Source of the DNA: Hyalella azteca
Lineage: Eukaryota; Arthropoda; Malacostraca; Amphipoda; Hyalellidae
NCBI RefSeq assembly: GCF_000764305.2
Contig: NW_025932782.1
Span: forward strand, 7,915-71,914
Direction: 5' to 3'
Length of the DNA stretch: 64,000 nt
Shown here: one piece after another, positions 1-9,536 of the stretch
Numbering within the stretch: position 1 is the first letter of the stretch
Layout: every line of letters begins with the position of its first letter
Notes under the pieces: model-generated
What the model was told of the DNA's origin: nothing
Databases searched by the model: none
The model's input: the letters and a program-made list of their open reading frames with translations, nothing else
Program-made: the position numbers and the translations under genes

Positions 1-770
1 CCACAATTCCTCCCATAACACCTATAATTCCACCCACAACACCACCCATAACACCCACAATTCTACTATCACACCTACAATTCCATCCATAACACCCACA
101 ATTCCACCATAACACCCACATTTCCACCCATAACACCCACATTTCCACCCATAACACCCACAACACCTACAATTCCACCTACAATTCCATCCATAATTCC
201 ACCCATAACACCCACAATTCTACTATCACACCTACAATTCCATCCATAACACCCACAATTCCACCATAACACCCACATTTCCACCCATAACACCCACATT
301 TCCACCCATAACACCCACAACACCTACAATTCCACCTACAATTCCATCCATAATTCCACCCATAACACCCACAATTCTACTATCACACCTACAATTCCAT
401 CCATAACACCCACAATTTCATCCATAACACCCATATTTCCACCCATAACACCCACATTTCCACCCATAACACCCACAACACCTACAATTCCACCTACAAT
501 TCCATCCATAATTCCACCCATAACACCCACAATTCTACTATCACACCTACAATTCCATCCATAACACCCACAATTCCACCATAACACCCACATTTCCACC
601 ATAACACCCACATTTCCACCCATAACACCCACAACACCTACAATTCCACCTACAATTCCACCCATAACACCCACAATTCCACCATAACACCCACATTTCC
701 ACCCATAACACCCACAACACCTACAATTCCACCTACAATTCCACCCATAATTCCACCCTACACCAGTACA
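1..770. repeat. Minisatellite with ~158-bp higher-order period
   Basis: Variants of a ~20-bp unit (core acaattccacccataacac) fill the first 770 bases. A distinctive sub-block beginning tactatcacacc recurs near 63, 221, 378 and 536, giving a higher-order period of about 158 bp. It sits just 5' of the SH3 terminal exon, so it is most likely intronic. Long minus-strand frames through it, rich in Trp, Cys, Val and Gly, are by-products of the repeat. Confidence 0.9.
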
Positions 771-809
771 TTTCACAACTGCTCGTATAACAATATTTCT
801 GGACGGCAG

Positions 810-917
810 GAGGTGATGTTTGAGGTCATAGAAGACAGCGCAGACTTCGTGCTGGTCACCAGAGCTGGACGGACTGGACGTGTGCCCAGGGCATACCTAG
901 AAATGCTGGACGACTAG
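810..917 (+). CDS. Terminal exon of an upstream SH3-domain protein (partial)
   Basis: After a cag acceptor at 807-809 the frame reads 35 codons to TAG at 915-917, starting EVMFEVIEDSADF and ending PRAYLEMLDD. This matches the second half of an SH3 domain: the beta strand after the RT loop, a divergent n-Src/distal segment (FVLVTRAGRTGRV), and the PR-AYLE motif in place of the usual P-S/N-NY. The 'ALYDY' half and the rest of the protein lie upstream of the window. The aromatic pair normally ending strand c (WW) is replaced by F-V, so ligand binding may be unusual. I cannot assign the parent family; SH3 domains at the very C-terminus occur in F-BAR, NOSTRIN, Abi and similar adaptors. The exon could extend slightly 5' because the frame stays open upstream. 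Confidence 0.62.
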   Translation, partial: EVMFEVIEDSADFVLVTRAGRTGRVPRAYLEMLDD

Positions 918-956
918 TCAACTACTGATCACTAGTTGACGACTAGTAGTATCTGG

Positions 957-1020
957 CTTCTAGGCAACAAGTTACCAACAACTTGGCAACAAGTTACCAA
1001 CAACTTGGCAACAAGTAGTC
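957..1020. repeat. Short tandem repeat in 3' UTR
   Basis: Units of aacaagttaccaacaacttgg repeat about 2.5 times in tandem. The unit is partly self-complementary (aagtt / aactt), so the transcript could fold into short hairpins. It lies in the presumed 3' UTR of the SH3 gene. Confidence 0.7.
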
Positions 1021-1238
1021 AACCACACGGAAAGTTTACAGCTAAAGTCGAAAGCCGGAAGATCCACGACTAAAATCAGGCGTCGTTTCAATATAAATTT
1101 TAAGCCAATTTTTTCGTTACATTTTCGTTATTTTGAACAAACCCAAAACGTGACCTAGACTGTCGCATAATTTTCCAAGTGCAATTTATTTATTTAAGCG
1201 TATATTGTTCATAATGTCCAGCTGTAAGTTTCAAAGCA

Positions 1239-1244
1239 AATAAA
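1239..1244 (+). promoter_or_regulatory. Candidate poly(A) signal of the SH3 gene
   Basis: AATAAA lies 322 bases after the SH3-gene stop codon in AT-rich sequence, a reasonable position for the 3' end. Similar motifs follow nearby, so the exact cleavage site is uncertain. Confidence 0.3.
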
Positions 1245-1424
1245 TTTTCGAGCAAACACCACAGGTTAAATAAATGGATAATTAAATAGGTTAAATAAAT
1301 GGGGTTAATGGCGCAAATTATGTTACCACTATAATTAAGAAGGCGAGTAGCTTGCGGTGCCATTGCTATAATTGTGACTAAATTGGTTGTGAACGCAATT
1401 AGAGTCATTTATCTGTGCATTAAT

Positions 1425-1572
1425 TGATTTAATTATATTAAAGTGTTTGAAATTTTTTTATAAATTCGCTAGTTTGATTTAATTATATTAAAGTGTTTGA
1501 AATTTTTTTATAAATTCGCTAGTTTGATTTAATTATATTAAAGTGTTTGAAATTTTTTTATAAATTAACTAG
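1425..1572. repeat. 50-bp tandem repeat, three copies
   Basis: The motif aagtgtttgaaatttttt recurs at 1441, 1491 and 1541, with almost identical intervening bases, so the period is 50 bp. Confidence 0.85.
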
Positions 1573-1855
1573 TTTGATCATCATTGTTGCTCGGTTGCAG
1601 GATATCCTGTAACTGGTGTTCCTTGTACCCATCTTGCAGCTGACTATCGTTAATATTTTAATGTAATTAATAAACCATGCATCATTATTTAATATACCGT
1701 GCATCTCTAATTGATATACCATGTATCACTTGACAATTATTGTGCTGGGATCATGAAGCACGTTATCCTTGGTGCTCTGCTTCGTATTTTTATTATTCGT
1801 TGTTGTTGCCCTTTGTTTTAATGCTACGTCTTTAGTCGCTCTTTTCGAGTGTCAC

Positions 1856-2145
1856 CATCAAACATTTCAGTCTTGAGGTTAACTTTCCTATCGTCAGGTT
1901 ATCCTCTTATTCTTTCAGTTAACCTTTCAGTCTTGAGGTTAACTTTTCTATCGTCAAGTTATCCTCTTATTCTTTCAGTTAACCTTTCAATGTTGAGGTT
2001 AACTTTTCTATCGTCAGGTTATCCTCTTATTCTTTCAGTTAACCATTCAGTCGTCAGGTTGACTTTTATATCGTCTCATGAATCTTTTAGTCGTCAGGTT
2101 TACCTTTTATTCTTTCAGTTAACCTTTCAGTCTTCAGGTTAACTT
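1856..2145. repeat. 60-bp tandem repeat, ~4.5 copies
   Basis: The unit contains ttcagtcttgaggttaactt and tatcgtcaggttatcc and repeats at an exact 60-bp step at 1870, 1930, 1990 and 2050. Being divisible by three it leaves a long open frame (1849-2142) that I regard as an artefact. Confidence 0.9.
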
Positions 2146-2863
2146 TTATGTGCACCGAATTATCCACACGATAATATTTCGATTTCAGTTACAATTAAAT
2201 CTCATTATGTTTAAACTAATCTTCGCAAATTACATTCCTTGAATGTAGTCTAATGGTCCGCCTATATTAACATTAATCAGCTTAACATTAATCAGCTACA
2301 TGACTGTCCGTCTATATTGACACTGATCAGCTACAGTTGTAGGATCATGACTGTAACTTCTATAATAATAAGCGTATGAAGAAATGGTACTCAGAGTATG
2401 ATGTTGCAGTAAGGCTTCAAACATTGGACGCCATTAACTTTTATAATTAACTTAGACGCCATTAACTTTTTCTGATCCATGTATGTTTGGAATTTGGATT
2501 GATTAATATATAATTTTTCTCTCCCTCCTCTGCATGTCATCGTTTTTTCACTATACCAAGTAAGTCAAATCTCTCTCATCGTCCTGACATTCATCATCTT
2601 GCAATGGTGGTTTTACATTCTCATTAGCCGATACGATGATTGTGAATCAGTGTACGCGAGCACCATCTTCTCACCATTAATATAATAGCACAAAACACTA
2701 CAAACTTACGAGTCAATTACGAGTCTTAATGCCTGTCTTGTATTATGAATAATCACTTTAAAAATTTCCAATACTCGTATAATGCTAATGCTTTAGTCAC
2801 GTGATGTATAAACTCTAAGTGAAAATTAGCAATCTTTGCCCACCGAGCGGCACCAACAATCCT

Positions 2864-3009
2864 GGGCCCATACTTTCAAAACTCGCTAAGTGAACGTAAG
2901 TGCTTACGCTCCATTTTCTTGTCTATGATTGGTGGATTTTGCTTGAAAGGCCGTCAATGATTGGCTGATGAACTTACGAACACTTATTTTTTTTTGACAG
3001 TATGGGCCC
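2864..3009 (+). mobile_element. MITE family A, copy 1
   Basis: A ~146-bp element begins gggcccatactttcaaa and ends with the complement-like cagtatgggccc. The interior (ctaagtgaacgtaag, gattggtgga, ccgtcaatgattggctgat) recurs in three other copies in this window. No coding capacity. Termini resemble those of a nonautonomous DNA transposon; no clear target duplication could be defined. Confidence 0.8.
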
Positions 3010-3576
3010 TGGCCATGATCCTAGGTGAACATCGCTGTCGCTGTTACGATTAAAAAGTTCAGTTTCTGTATTAGGTAGAATTTTAATTATTGAACTTACT
3101 TGGGACAGTTCATTATCATGTAGGATTGTGACGATTACTTGTGACAGTTCCACCGACAGTCGAAATTGAAATGCTGCAGTGTTTCTCAGAAAATTTTCTG
3201 CAATTTCAGGTCCAGTTTGTGGTCTGGTTTATTTGCCTCTTGACGTTCCTTCCTGATAACGATTGCATATCTATTGTTATAATCATATTTCCAAGAAAAA
3301 GTAGCGTTTTATCTTCCGAATATATGTCGCTGTGCACAGAACGCATTCACAATATACAGAGATTGTTACATTTTTATTATGCTTGATTCCTCAAGACTTA
3401 TCGGAGCAAGATAAACCCAAGGCATTAGCTTTTGTTTCTTATAATGCAAAGAGAAACATTTCACTTGAGGATAATTAGAGGAAGTGTTTAACCACCTAGA
3501 CTCTGATGTTAAAATAATCTTGATTAAACGTTTTTTTTTTCAACGAAATGAACTCGTAATCAACTTCGTTTGAACG

Positions 3577-3672
3577 TCACTTATTTACATCCATGTCACT
3601 TATTTACATCCATGTCACTTATTTACATCCATGTCACTTATTTACATCCATGTCACTTATTTACATCCATGT
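3577..3672. repeat. 19-bp tandem repeat, five copies
   Basis: The unit cacttatttacatccatgt repeats five times almost perfectly. Confidence 0.9.
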
Positions 3673-4033
3673 TACGCCTGTCTAACATCATTGTTGTTAA
3701 GTCTAACGATGCAGTCGAATACTGCTATCACGGTTGTGTTTCGCTGCAAGAACTGCAATAATGACTTGAATATTTTTTTTGTTTATTTGTTAATTGTTCT
3801 GTATTGCAGTTGCTTGCGCGTGTTGTTTGGTCGCGCCAGTTCCGCTAAATGATATTGTACCATCACCGTGTAATGATGTGCATAGATATGATGTATGATT
3901 CAAGGGAGCGAGTGTCATATATATTATAGTTTAAGACGTTGATTAAGTGTGTGCAGATTTTTTAATGTTAAATGAGTCGTTCTTTATGTCTATTGATATG
4001 TTTTAATAAGGTAGCTTTCAAATATGATGGTTA

Positions 4034-4245
4034 CACTGTTAGAAAAAACGGTGAAAAAACGGGCCCACCGGCATCCTAGTGGCCGGTCGCCCCGTGAAAA
4101 TAAACTGTCTCGCCGTTTTTATCAGATGTTTTACGGATTTCTGGTGTTAAATTGGAATAAAAACGGTGAAACGGTGTTTCTTTTCACGTGCCGACCGGCC
4201 ACTGAAACGCCGGTATTACCGTTAACGGTCATTTTTCTAACAGTA
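4034..4245 (+). mobile_element. MITE family B, copy 1 (TA target)
   Basis: The 212-bp element has terminal inverted repeats CACTGTTAGAAAAA / TTTTTCTAACAGT, and longer internal palindromy pairing acggtgaaaaaacgg with the accgttaacggt side. TA flanks both ends, the signature of Tc1/mariner-type transposition. It is closely similar to copies at 15031 and 36986. No coding capacity; the open frame across it is incidental. Confidence 0.85.
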
Positions 4246-4454
4246 TATAACTGGTTAATGCATCATTACGAGTATATTAATTCCTGAAGACCTTATAACC
4301 ACCGTTAGGACCTCGTTACAATGCCTTTCATCTCACGGCAGTTTAGTTTCCTGGTAAATCACAACAATAAGTATTGTCTGCTGGGTAAATGCGTCCTCGT
4401 TATTATTGTTTTATTCTGAACTAATAGATTGCAGGAATGGCTACTCCATTTTTA

Positions 4455-4625
4455 GCGCATTTTCTCATTTATAGCAAAAATTCACTATTGTGCTCGCCAT
4501 GTCCGCCTGTCTGTCTGTCTGTCCATCCGTCCGTCCGTCTGTCTGTCCGTGACCTCAGGTTTTCGTCAACGAGAAAATGCGCTCTCTGTCACTCACTGCT
4601 GTGAATACTGAGTTATATTTTTACT
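4455..4625 (+). repeat. Dispersed repeat C, copy 1, with GTCC/GTCT microsatellite core
   Basis: Begins gcgcattttctcattta and continues with tattgtgctcg, a run of gtccgtctgtc-type tetranucleotides, then cgagaaaatgcgctctctg, followed by tcactcactgc and gagttatattttt. The GCGCATTTTCTC start and its internal complement form a foldback around the microsatellite. A second copy lies at 43517. Confidence 0.75.
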
Positions 4626-5549
4626 GATATTAGCAGTTACCGGTAAACGTTGTAACGAGTTGCCTGCTCGCTGAATTTTTTCACCCGGTCATGTTAACGC
4701 CGTTATGTACGTACACGTAGCGGCTCATTTCTCGTCTCTGATTGGCGGTACTAGCTTGAAATCTATCAATAATATGCTGACGGAGTTAGGATACGCACAC
4801 AGTGAAAGCAGGTTGCCAGCGTGCTGGTTACCTGCTCAGGCTGGCGCCTAAAACCATAGAATACAGAAGCCTATTCGTACAGGTTTTCACTGTGAACACT
4901 TACATTATTATCCTATGTTCATTCTTGTGGCAGGTTGGAGCAGGTTGCCCGCGCGGGCAAACCTGCTTTTACTGTGTGCGTACCCTTACGATTGTGTAAT
5001 TAGTTTTAATGGTACACCCTAGTTGATAATAACTTTCCTGCCTCCCGATAAGATAAACATTTCGGCAAGTGACATCGAGGGATCTGGAATCTAGTGCGTG
5101 TTATTCTACAAGATTTTCATCGACGTTTTGCATATCTTAGGCATAAGGAACTTATCTCCACTGTGTATTGTCTAAAATTTATACTTATTGGTGTTTTCTC
5201 CTTCCTGTTCTTTATTATACGTGTTGATGTTTTCAACTTTAGATTCTTTACTATATGTAGTGCCTTCGCAAAATATTTTCAATTTACTCTTCTCCTCTTT
5301 TTTATAATACAGTCAACGCCAAGAGTTTTTCTCTAGCCTTCTGCTTGCTGTAATTGGAACGTGATTTGCTATTCGTAAACTTTTTTATCGATTTGGCATC
5401 TAATTTCGCTGTGATCTCCTAGCGCGAATTGGGGTTCATTTAACCTTCTTGTCTACATTCCGATGCCAGTACTTCACCTCGGTTTGACTTTGCTTGCACT
5501 TGTTCGTTCTCATACATTTTATTAACAAAGTCAACTTATGAGTGCGTTG

Positions 5550-5765
5550 TATTTACCTTTACCTGAGCCACACATTTCCTATTTACCAATAACTGAGCCA
5601 CACATTACCTATTTACCTTAACCCGAGCCACACATTACCTATTTACCAATAACTCAGCCACACATTACCTATTTACCTATACCTAAGCCACTTATTACCT
5701 ATTTACCAATACCTGAGCCACGCATTACCTATTTACCTATACCTTAGCCACATATCCTAGTCAAC
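5550..5765. repeat. 30-bp tandem repeat, ~7 copies
   Basis: The motif gagccacacattacctattt repeats at 30-bp steps with substitutions. It may be in the Hip1 5' region. Confidence 0.9.
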
Positions 5766-6099
5766 CTCATTCACGGTTCTCAGTCCCAAGGTGATGTATA
5801 ATATTAAGAATACTTTTTTTATATCTGTTATTGGTATTGTTGTTGATAAATAATTTGAGAATTTGTTCTCCTGTGTCTCATCTTTGGCTTATTTTTAGTG
5901 TACCGACTAATATGAGAATTGAATGATTTTTCATTTCTTATGATAATTCTGATGCATACTATGGCGAGACCATGAACTTTCTTCCCTCAAATTACGTACT
6001 TTACGTAACGAATGTTGCGTAGAAGTTTCAAAATAGACATTATTGATGCATCGCGAATAAATCGGCTAAAAAGAACATAATAAAAAATAAATCAGTCTT

Positions 6100-6215
6100 C
6101 ACGAGCATGCATCTTATCGATGAGCCTGCATCATGAGGTCACTCTTATCAATGAGACTGCATCATGAGGTCACTCTTTATCAGTATCAATGAGCCTGCAT
6201 CATGAGGTCACTCTT
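6100..6215. repeat. ~42-bp tandem repeat, three copies
   Basis: The segment cctgcatcatgaggtcactc recurs three times, separated by variants of ttatcaatgag. Confidence 0.8.
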
Positions 6216-6702
6216 ATCTATAGCTTGTGTTCCCGCGTACAAATTTGTTTGCTCATATTTATAGCCCGATGAGTCTCCATGGAATATTTTCGATACGTAT
6301 ATAGTTATTCTTTTGTTTGTTTTAGTCGGAAAGTTGTTTTAAGGTCCCTGCAATGCTTTGGAAGTGTGAGTTGGTTTTTAGTATATACACTTTTTGCATG
6401 ATCTTTATAAAAATTCGAATCGATATTGTTTTATTGAGCCTTCTTGTTTCTTGTAATGGCGAGCAGCAACGCGACAGTGATGGCAACAGCAGCACTGTCA
6501 AAATGATGGATTGTACTGATGTTCTACTGCAGAAATGACGCGCCATTGATAAGTGATAAGATTTTGAATTAAACGACATCGTGCTTCCTAAGGCAAGAAA
6601 TCATCTTTGCTTGTCAGTCACGTTGAGGAAATTCTAGTGGCTTAATTAGATGTGTCCTAACAGCTCCAATTCAAACCTCACTTGTAGCCAAATAATGATG
6701 AT

Positions 6703-6911
6703 AGCGGTTTCAGCATTTATTAGGCCTGTTGCCGATTCCTAACATCGCAGAACTTTCACTGCTTGTTGAGTCTCGAACTCACTGCTTCAATAATTCTGCT
6801 TCGCTTAACCGCCCGGCCTCCTCGCCGATTCTGCACAGAGCTTAGATTGAACCCTCACCTCTCTGCTCCAATCTTGGTACTTTGAACTGTAACGACTGGG
6901 CCACCCTGCCC
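6703..6911 (-). mobile_element. Dimeric tRNA-derived SINE (family D), minus-strand copy
   Basis: Read on the minus strand, the element starts gggcagggtggcccagt and contains a segment like aggaggccgggcggttaag and the tail gccgattcct..aggcct..aataaatgctgaaaccgct. It matches copies at 46101 and 62083. B boxes are degraded here (e.g. gggttcaatc), consistent with an old insertion. Confidence 0.75.
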
Positions 6912-8279
6912 TTGAAGCAAAGGAAGTTCATAAATAAGGCTACTGTGTGCCTGAGTAGTATTGTCATTTTTAGTGAGTAAAGGCACGTTTAGTGCTGTGA
7001 CATCACTATGACGACTAGCTCAATTGTGTACACAAAACCGATCATAAAGTTAGGAATTGATTGCATAAATTCCTTACTTGAGGCTCTACTAGTATGCCAA
7101 CTTATTTAAAAAGATTTGGCAAAAGTCGACGATGGTTTGTTGAGAACATTGAAGCTGAGCTCATTCAACCTTATTCAACTATTGCCCTTTTTCAGCACCA
7201 TAGCATAATATTATCGGCGCTGAAAAACAGGCCTGTCGCCAATTCTTGCATTATATTATTCTAATAACTAACAATAAAAGAACTAATCTCGAATTACAAT
7301 AAAACAATTTATTTCTCGTGTTTTTTAATTGACCTAATTTTTGTTGCTTCACTTCAGAGGTTTCGTTCCCCATGGTTAACCATGTCGTTTCCTGCGTCAT
7401 TCTGCATCCGCAATGGAAGACAGCTGTCGGAAATGATGCAGTTTACCTGTTGAAGGAATCAGTTGGCCTTCTAATCTTCGCGAGTCGAAATGCATAAATG
7501 AAATTAGCACCTGTTGTAGAATTGTCGGTGTGAACTATCAATGCAATCTTTTCCGTTTCAAGAAAAGAATAAATTTCTTCGATTTTCATTTTTAGAAGAA
7601 AATTAATGTACTTATGAAGTAAGATGATTCCCATAAAGAGACTTCCACTTGGATCAAGACGTCCTAATACTTTGGAGCAGGAAAGAGAAAACTCTGAGAG
7701 GCAGCAGGTATGCACTATGTTGACTGGGTTCTAGCTAACTCTTTTCTCTGATCATGGATATGCTGAATAGTTTGGGACTTTGAACCAAACAAAAAAGACT
7801 TTAATTATAAACACACCATCTGCTTTTTCAAGAAATTTCCATTGTCAACTTGCTTGACTCAAGTTGACTGGGATTGCACTACAGCAGTCAGCACTAGCGA
7901 TGAAAATATCTGCTCTTGTACTAAAAATATTCTTTACTCTGATCTCAATGAAAATTACAATATAAACATAACTACATAAGTTTAATACAAGTAAAAGCAA
8001 AAAAGCTATGAATTTATTTAGTTATCAAATTATGTCTCCAAAATGGACCAATTTTTATCACTTTTTTTAACTTTCGTTTCTATGTTTCCTATGAGCTAAT
8101 TTCACCAATTTCAAAAATTCTACTGATTCTAGCACCATTAAAAAGCTCTTGTTGTAGACTTGTAGCCTTGTAGGCTATCTATTCTAACTTAAATAAAACA
8201 CTTTGACTGCAGGTGGATGTGGAAAGCGGGTGTGTGTGTGACTGATAGATATGAATGGTATAAATTCACCAAAAGGCAG

Positions 8280-8760
8280 AATAGAACAGAATAAATTGCA
8301 GTTTTATAAATAAATCATGAATAAATGATCTAGAAAAATATATTATAAGTAAATGATGAAAGAATGATAAACAAATGATGAATGAACAATGATTGGATTA
8401 TAAATGCATGATGACTAAATAATGAATGAATGATGATTGTATGATGGATGAATGAATGAATGATTGATAAATTATAAATAAATTATGCAGGTGAGTTCAT
8501 TGATGCATTCATTATATGATAGGTAAATGATTGATAAATTATAGGAAAAAGATGGGAAATTGATCAGTGAAGGATCTGTAAATGATAGGTTAATTATAGG
8601 TAAATGACAGGAAAATACTAGAAAAATAATAAGAAAATGATTGGTAAATAATAGGAAATTATAGGAGACAAATGATAGGAAAATTATAGAAAATGATGGG
8701 AAAATTATAAGAAAATTATAGGGAAATGATAGGTAAATGATAAGTAAATTAGTAGATAAG
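8280..8760. repeat. AT-rich degenerate tandem array (ATGA / GGTAAATGATA types)
   Basis: Loosely repeated 10-14 bp words such as aaatgatgaa and aggaaaattatag run through almost 480 bases. The array contains no recognisable gene. Confidence 0.65.
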
Positions 8761-9074
8761 TATTATTTGAGTACTGAAGTGAAGTAGTAGCACTAGTAGC
8801 AGCCTAGGCTCCATGCTTACTAGTATCAAGTCTAACTGACTAAGTGCTTGATAAGTTTCACTAGTACATAAGTAAATCAGGACAGGAGGTAGGTGCAACT
8901 GCGAGTAAAAAATTTCATGTAACAATGTTTTTGTAACAGAACTTTAAATTGTCCTGGTCAGTCAATTACCTATAAGCAATTTACTCCCAAACTTTGAACT
9001 ATGAATCTAACGGAAAGGCACTATGTGAAAGCCTACTGGCTAACATGATGACAGAACATAAATAACATTACTAC

Positions 9075-9360
9075 TCTCCGTTTCATAACCCTTACTATAA
9101 GGGTTATGTATTATATACCTAATATAGCTATACGAGCTATATTATTATATACTCATGATATATAGCTCATATATGAGCTATATTATTATATACTCATGAT
9201 ATATAGCTCATATACTTCCTATATGAGCTATACTCATATAGGGTTATGAGCTATACTTATAACCCTATACCCCCTCATAGCTCATAACCCCTCATATAGG
9301 GTTATGAGCTATACTCATAACCCTATATGAGTATAGCTCATAACCCTTAATTATATATAC
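9075..9360. repeat. Palindromic repeat cluster next to a Hip1 acceptor
   Basis: The words ataaccctata, tatgagctatact and catgatatatagctcatata occur repeatedly in both orientations, so the segment can fold on itself extensively. It ends only about 60 bases before the first recognised Hip1 exon. Confidence 0.8.
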
Positions 9361-9419
9361 TCAATACTTATTGAGCTGAAACATATACCCAATACTTATT
9401 TAAGGCATTTGTTTAACAG

Positions 9420-9536
9420 GAAGTGAGCTACCGCAAGGCAATCAATGAACAGGAAGAACCCTCTAAGCCCAAGCATGTCCGCAACCTCATTATTGCAACT
9501 CACAAGGACAAAAATGCTACCAATTTCTGGAAGCTA
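9420..9536 (+). CDS. Hip1 exon 1 of those visible (ANTH start)
   Basis: Acceptor aacag at 9415-9419 and donor CTA|gtaagt. Thirty-nine codons in phase 0 from EVSYRKAINEQEEP to NATNFWKL. KAIN and KPKHVRN correspond to the KAINTQEVAVKEKHAR region that forms the phosphoinositide-binding face of ANTH domains. This exon is too short to appear as an ORF and was found by reading. Confidence 0.93.

Larger units (their letters stand above)
1573..9419. other. Intergenic and Hip1 5' region without a recognised exon
   Basis: This 7.8-kb stretch should contain the Hip1 promoter and its first coding exon (the residues before the ANTH segment starting at 9420). No convincing exon, core promoter or CpG-rich segment was recognised. 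It holds MITE copies, a SINE, and several tandem arrays listed separately. Open frames here are short and show no family resemblance. Confidence 0.5.

Noticed and set aside
75..776. Minus-strand frames rich in Trp, Cys, Gly and Val
   Set aside because: They lie wholly within the 20-bp/158-bp minisatellite, have no domain and change with the repeat register.
7443..7715. 90-codon minus-strand frame as a gene or the missing Hip1 start exon
   Set aside because: Wrong strand for Hip1 and no recognisable motif.
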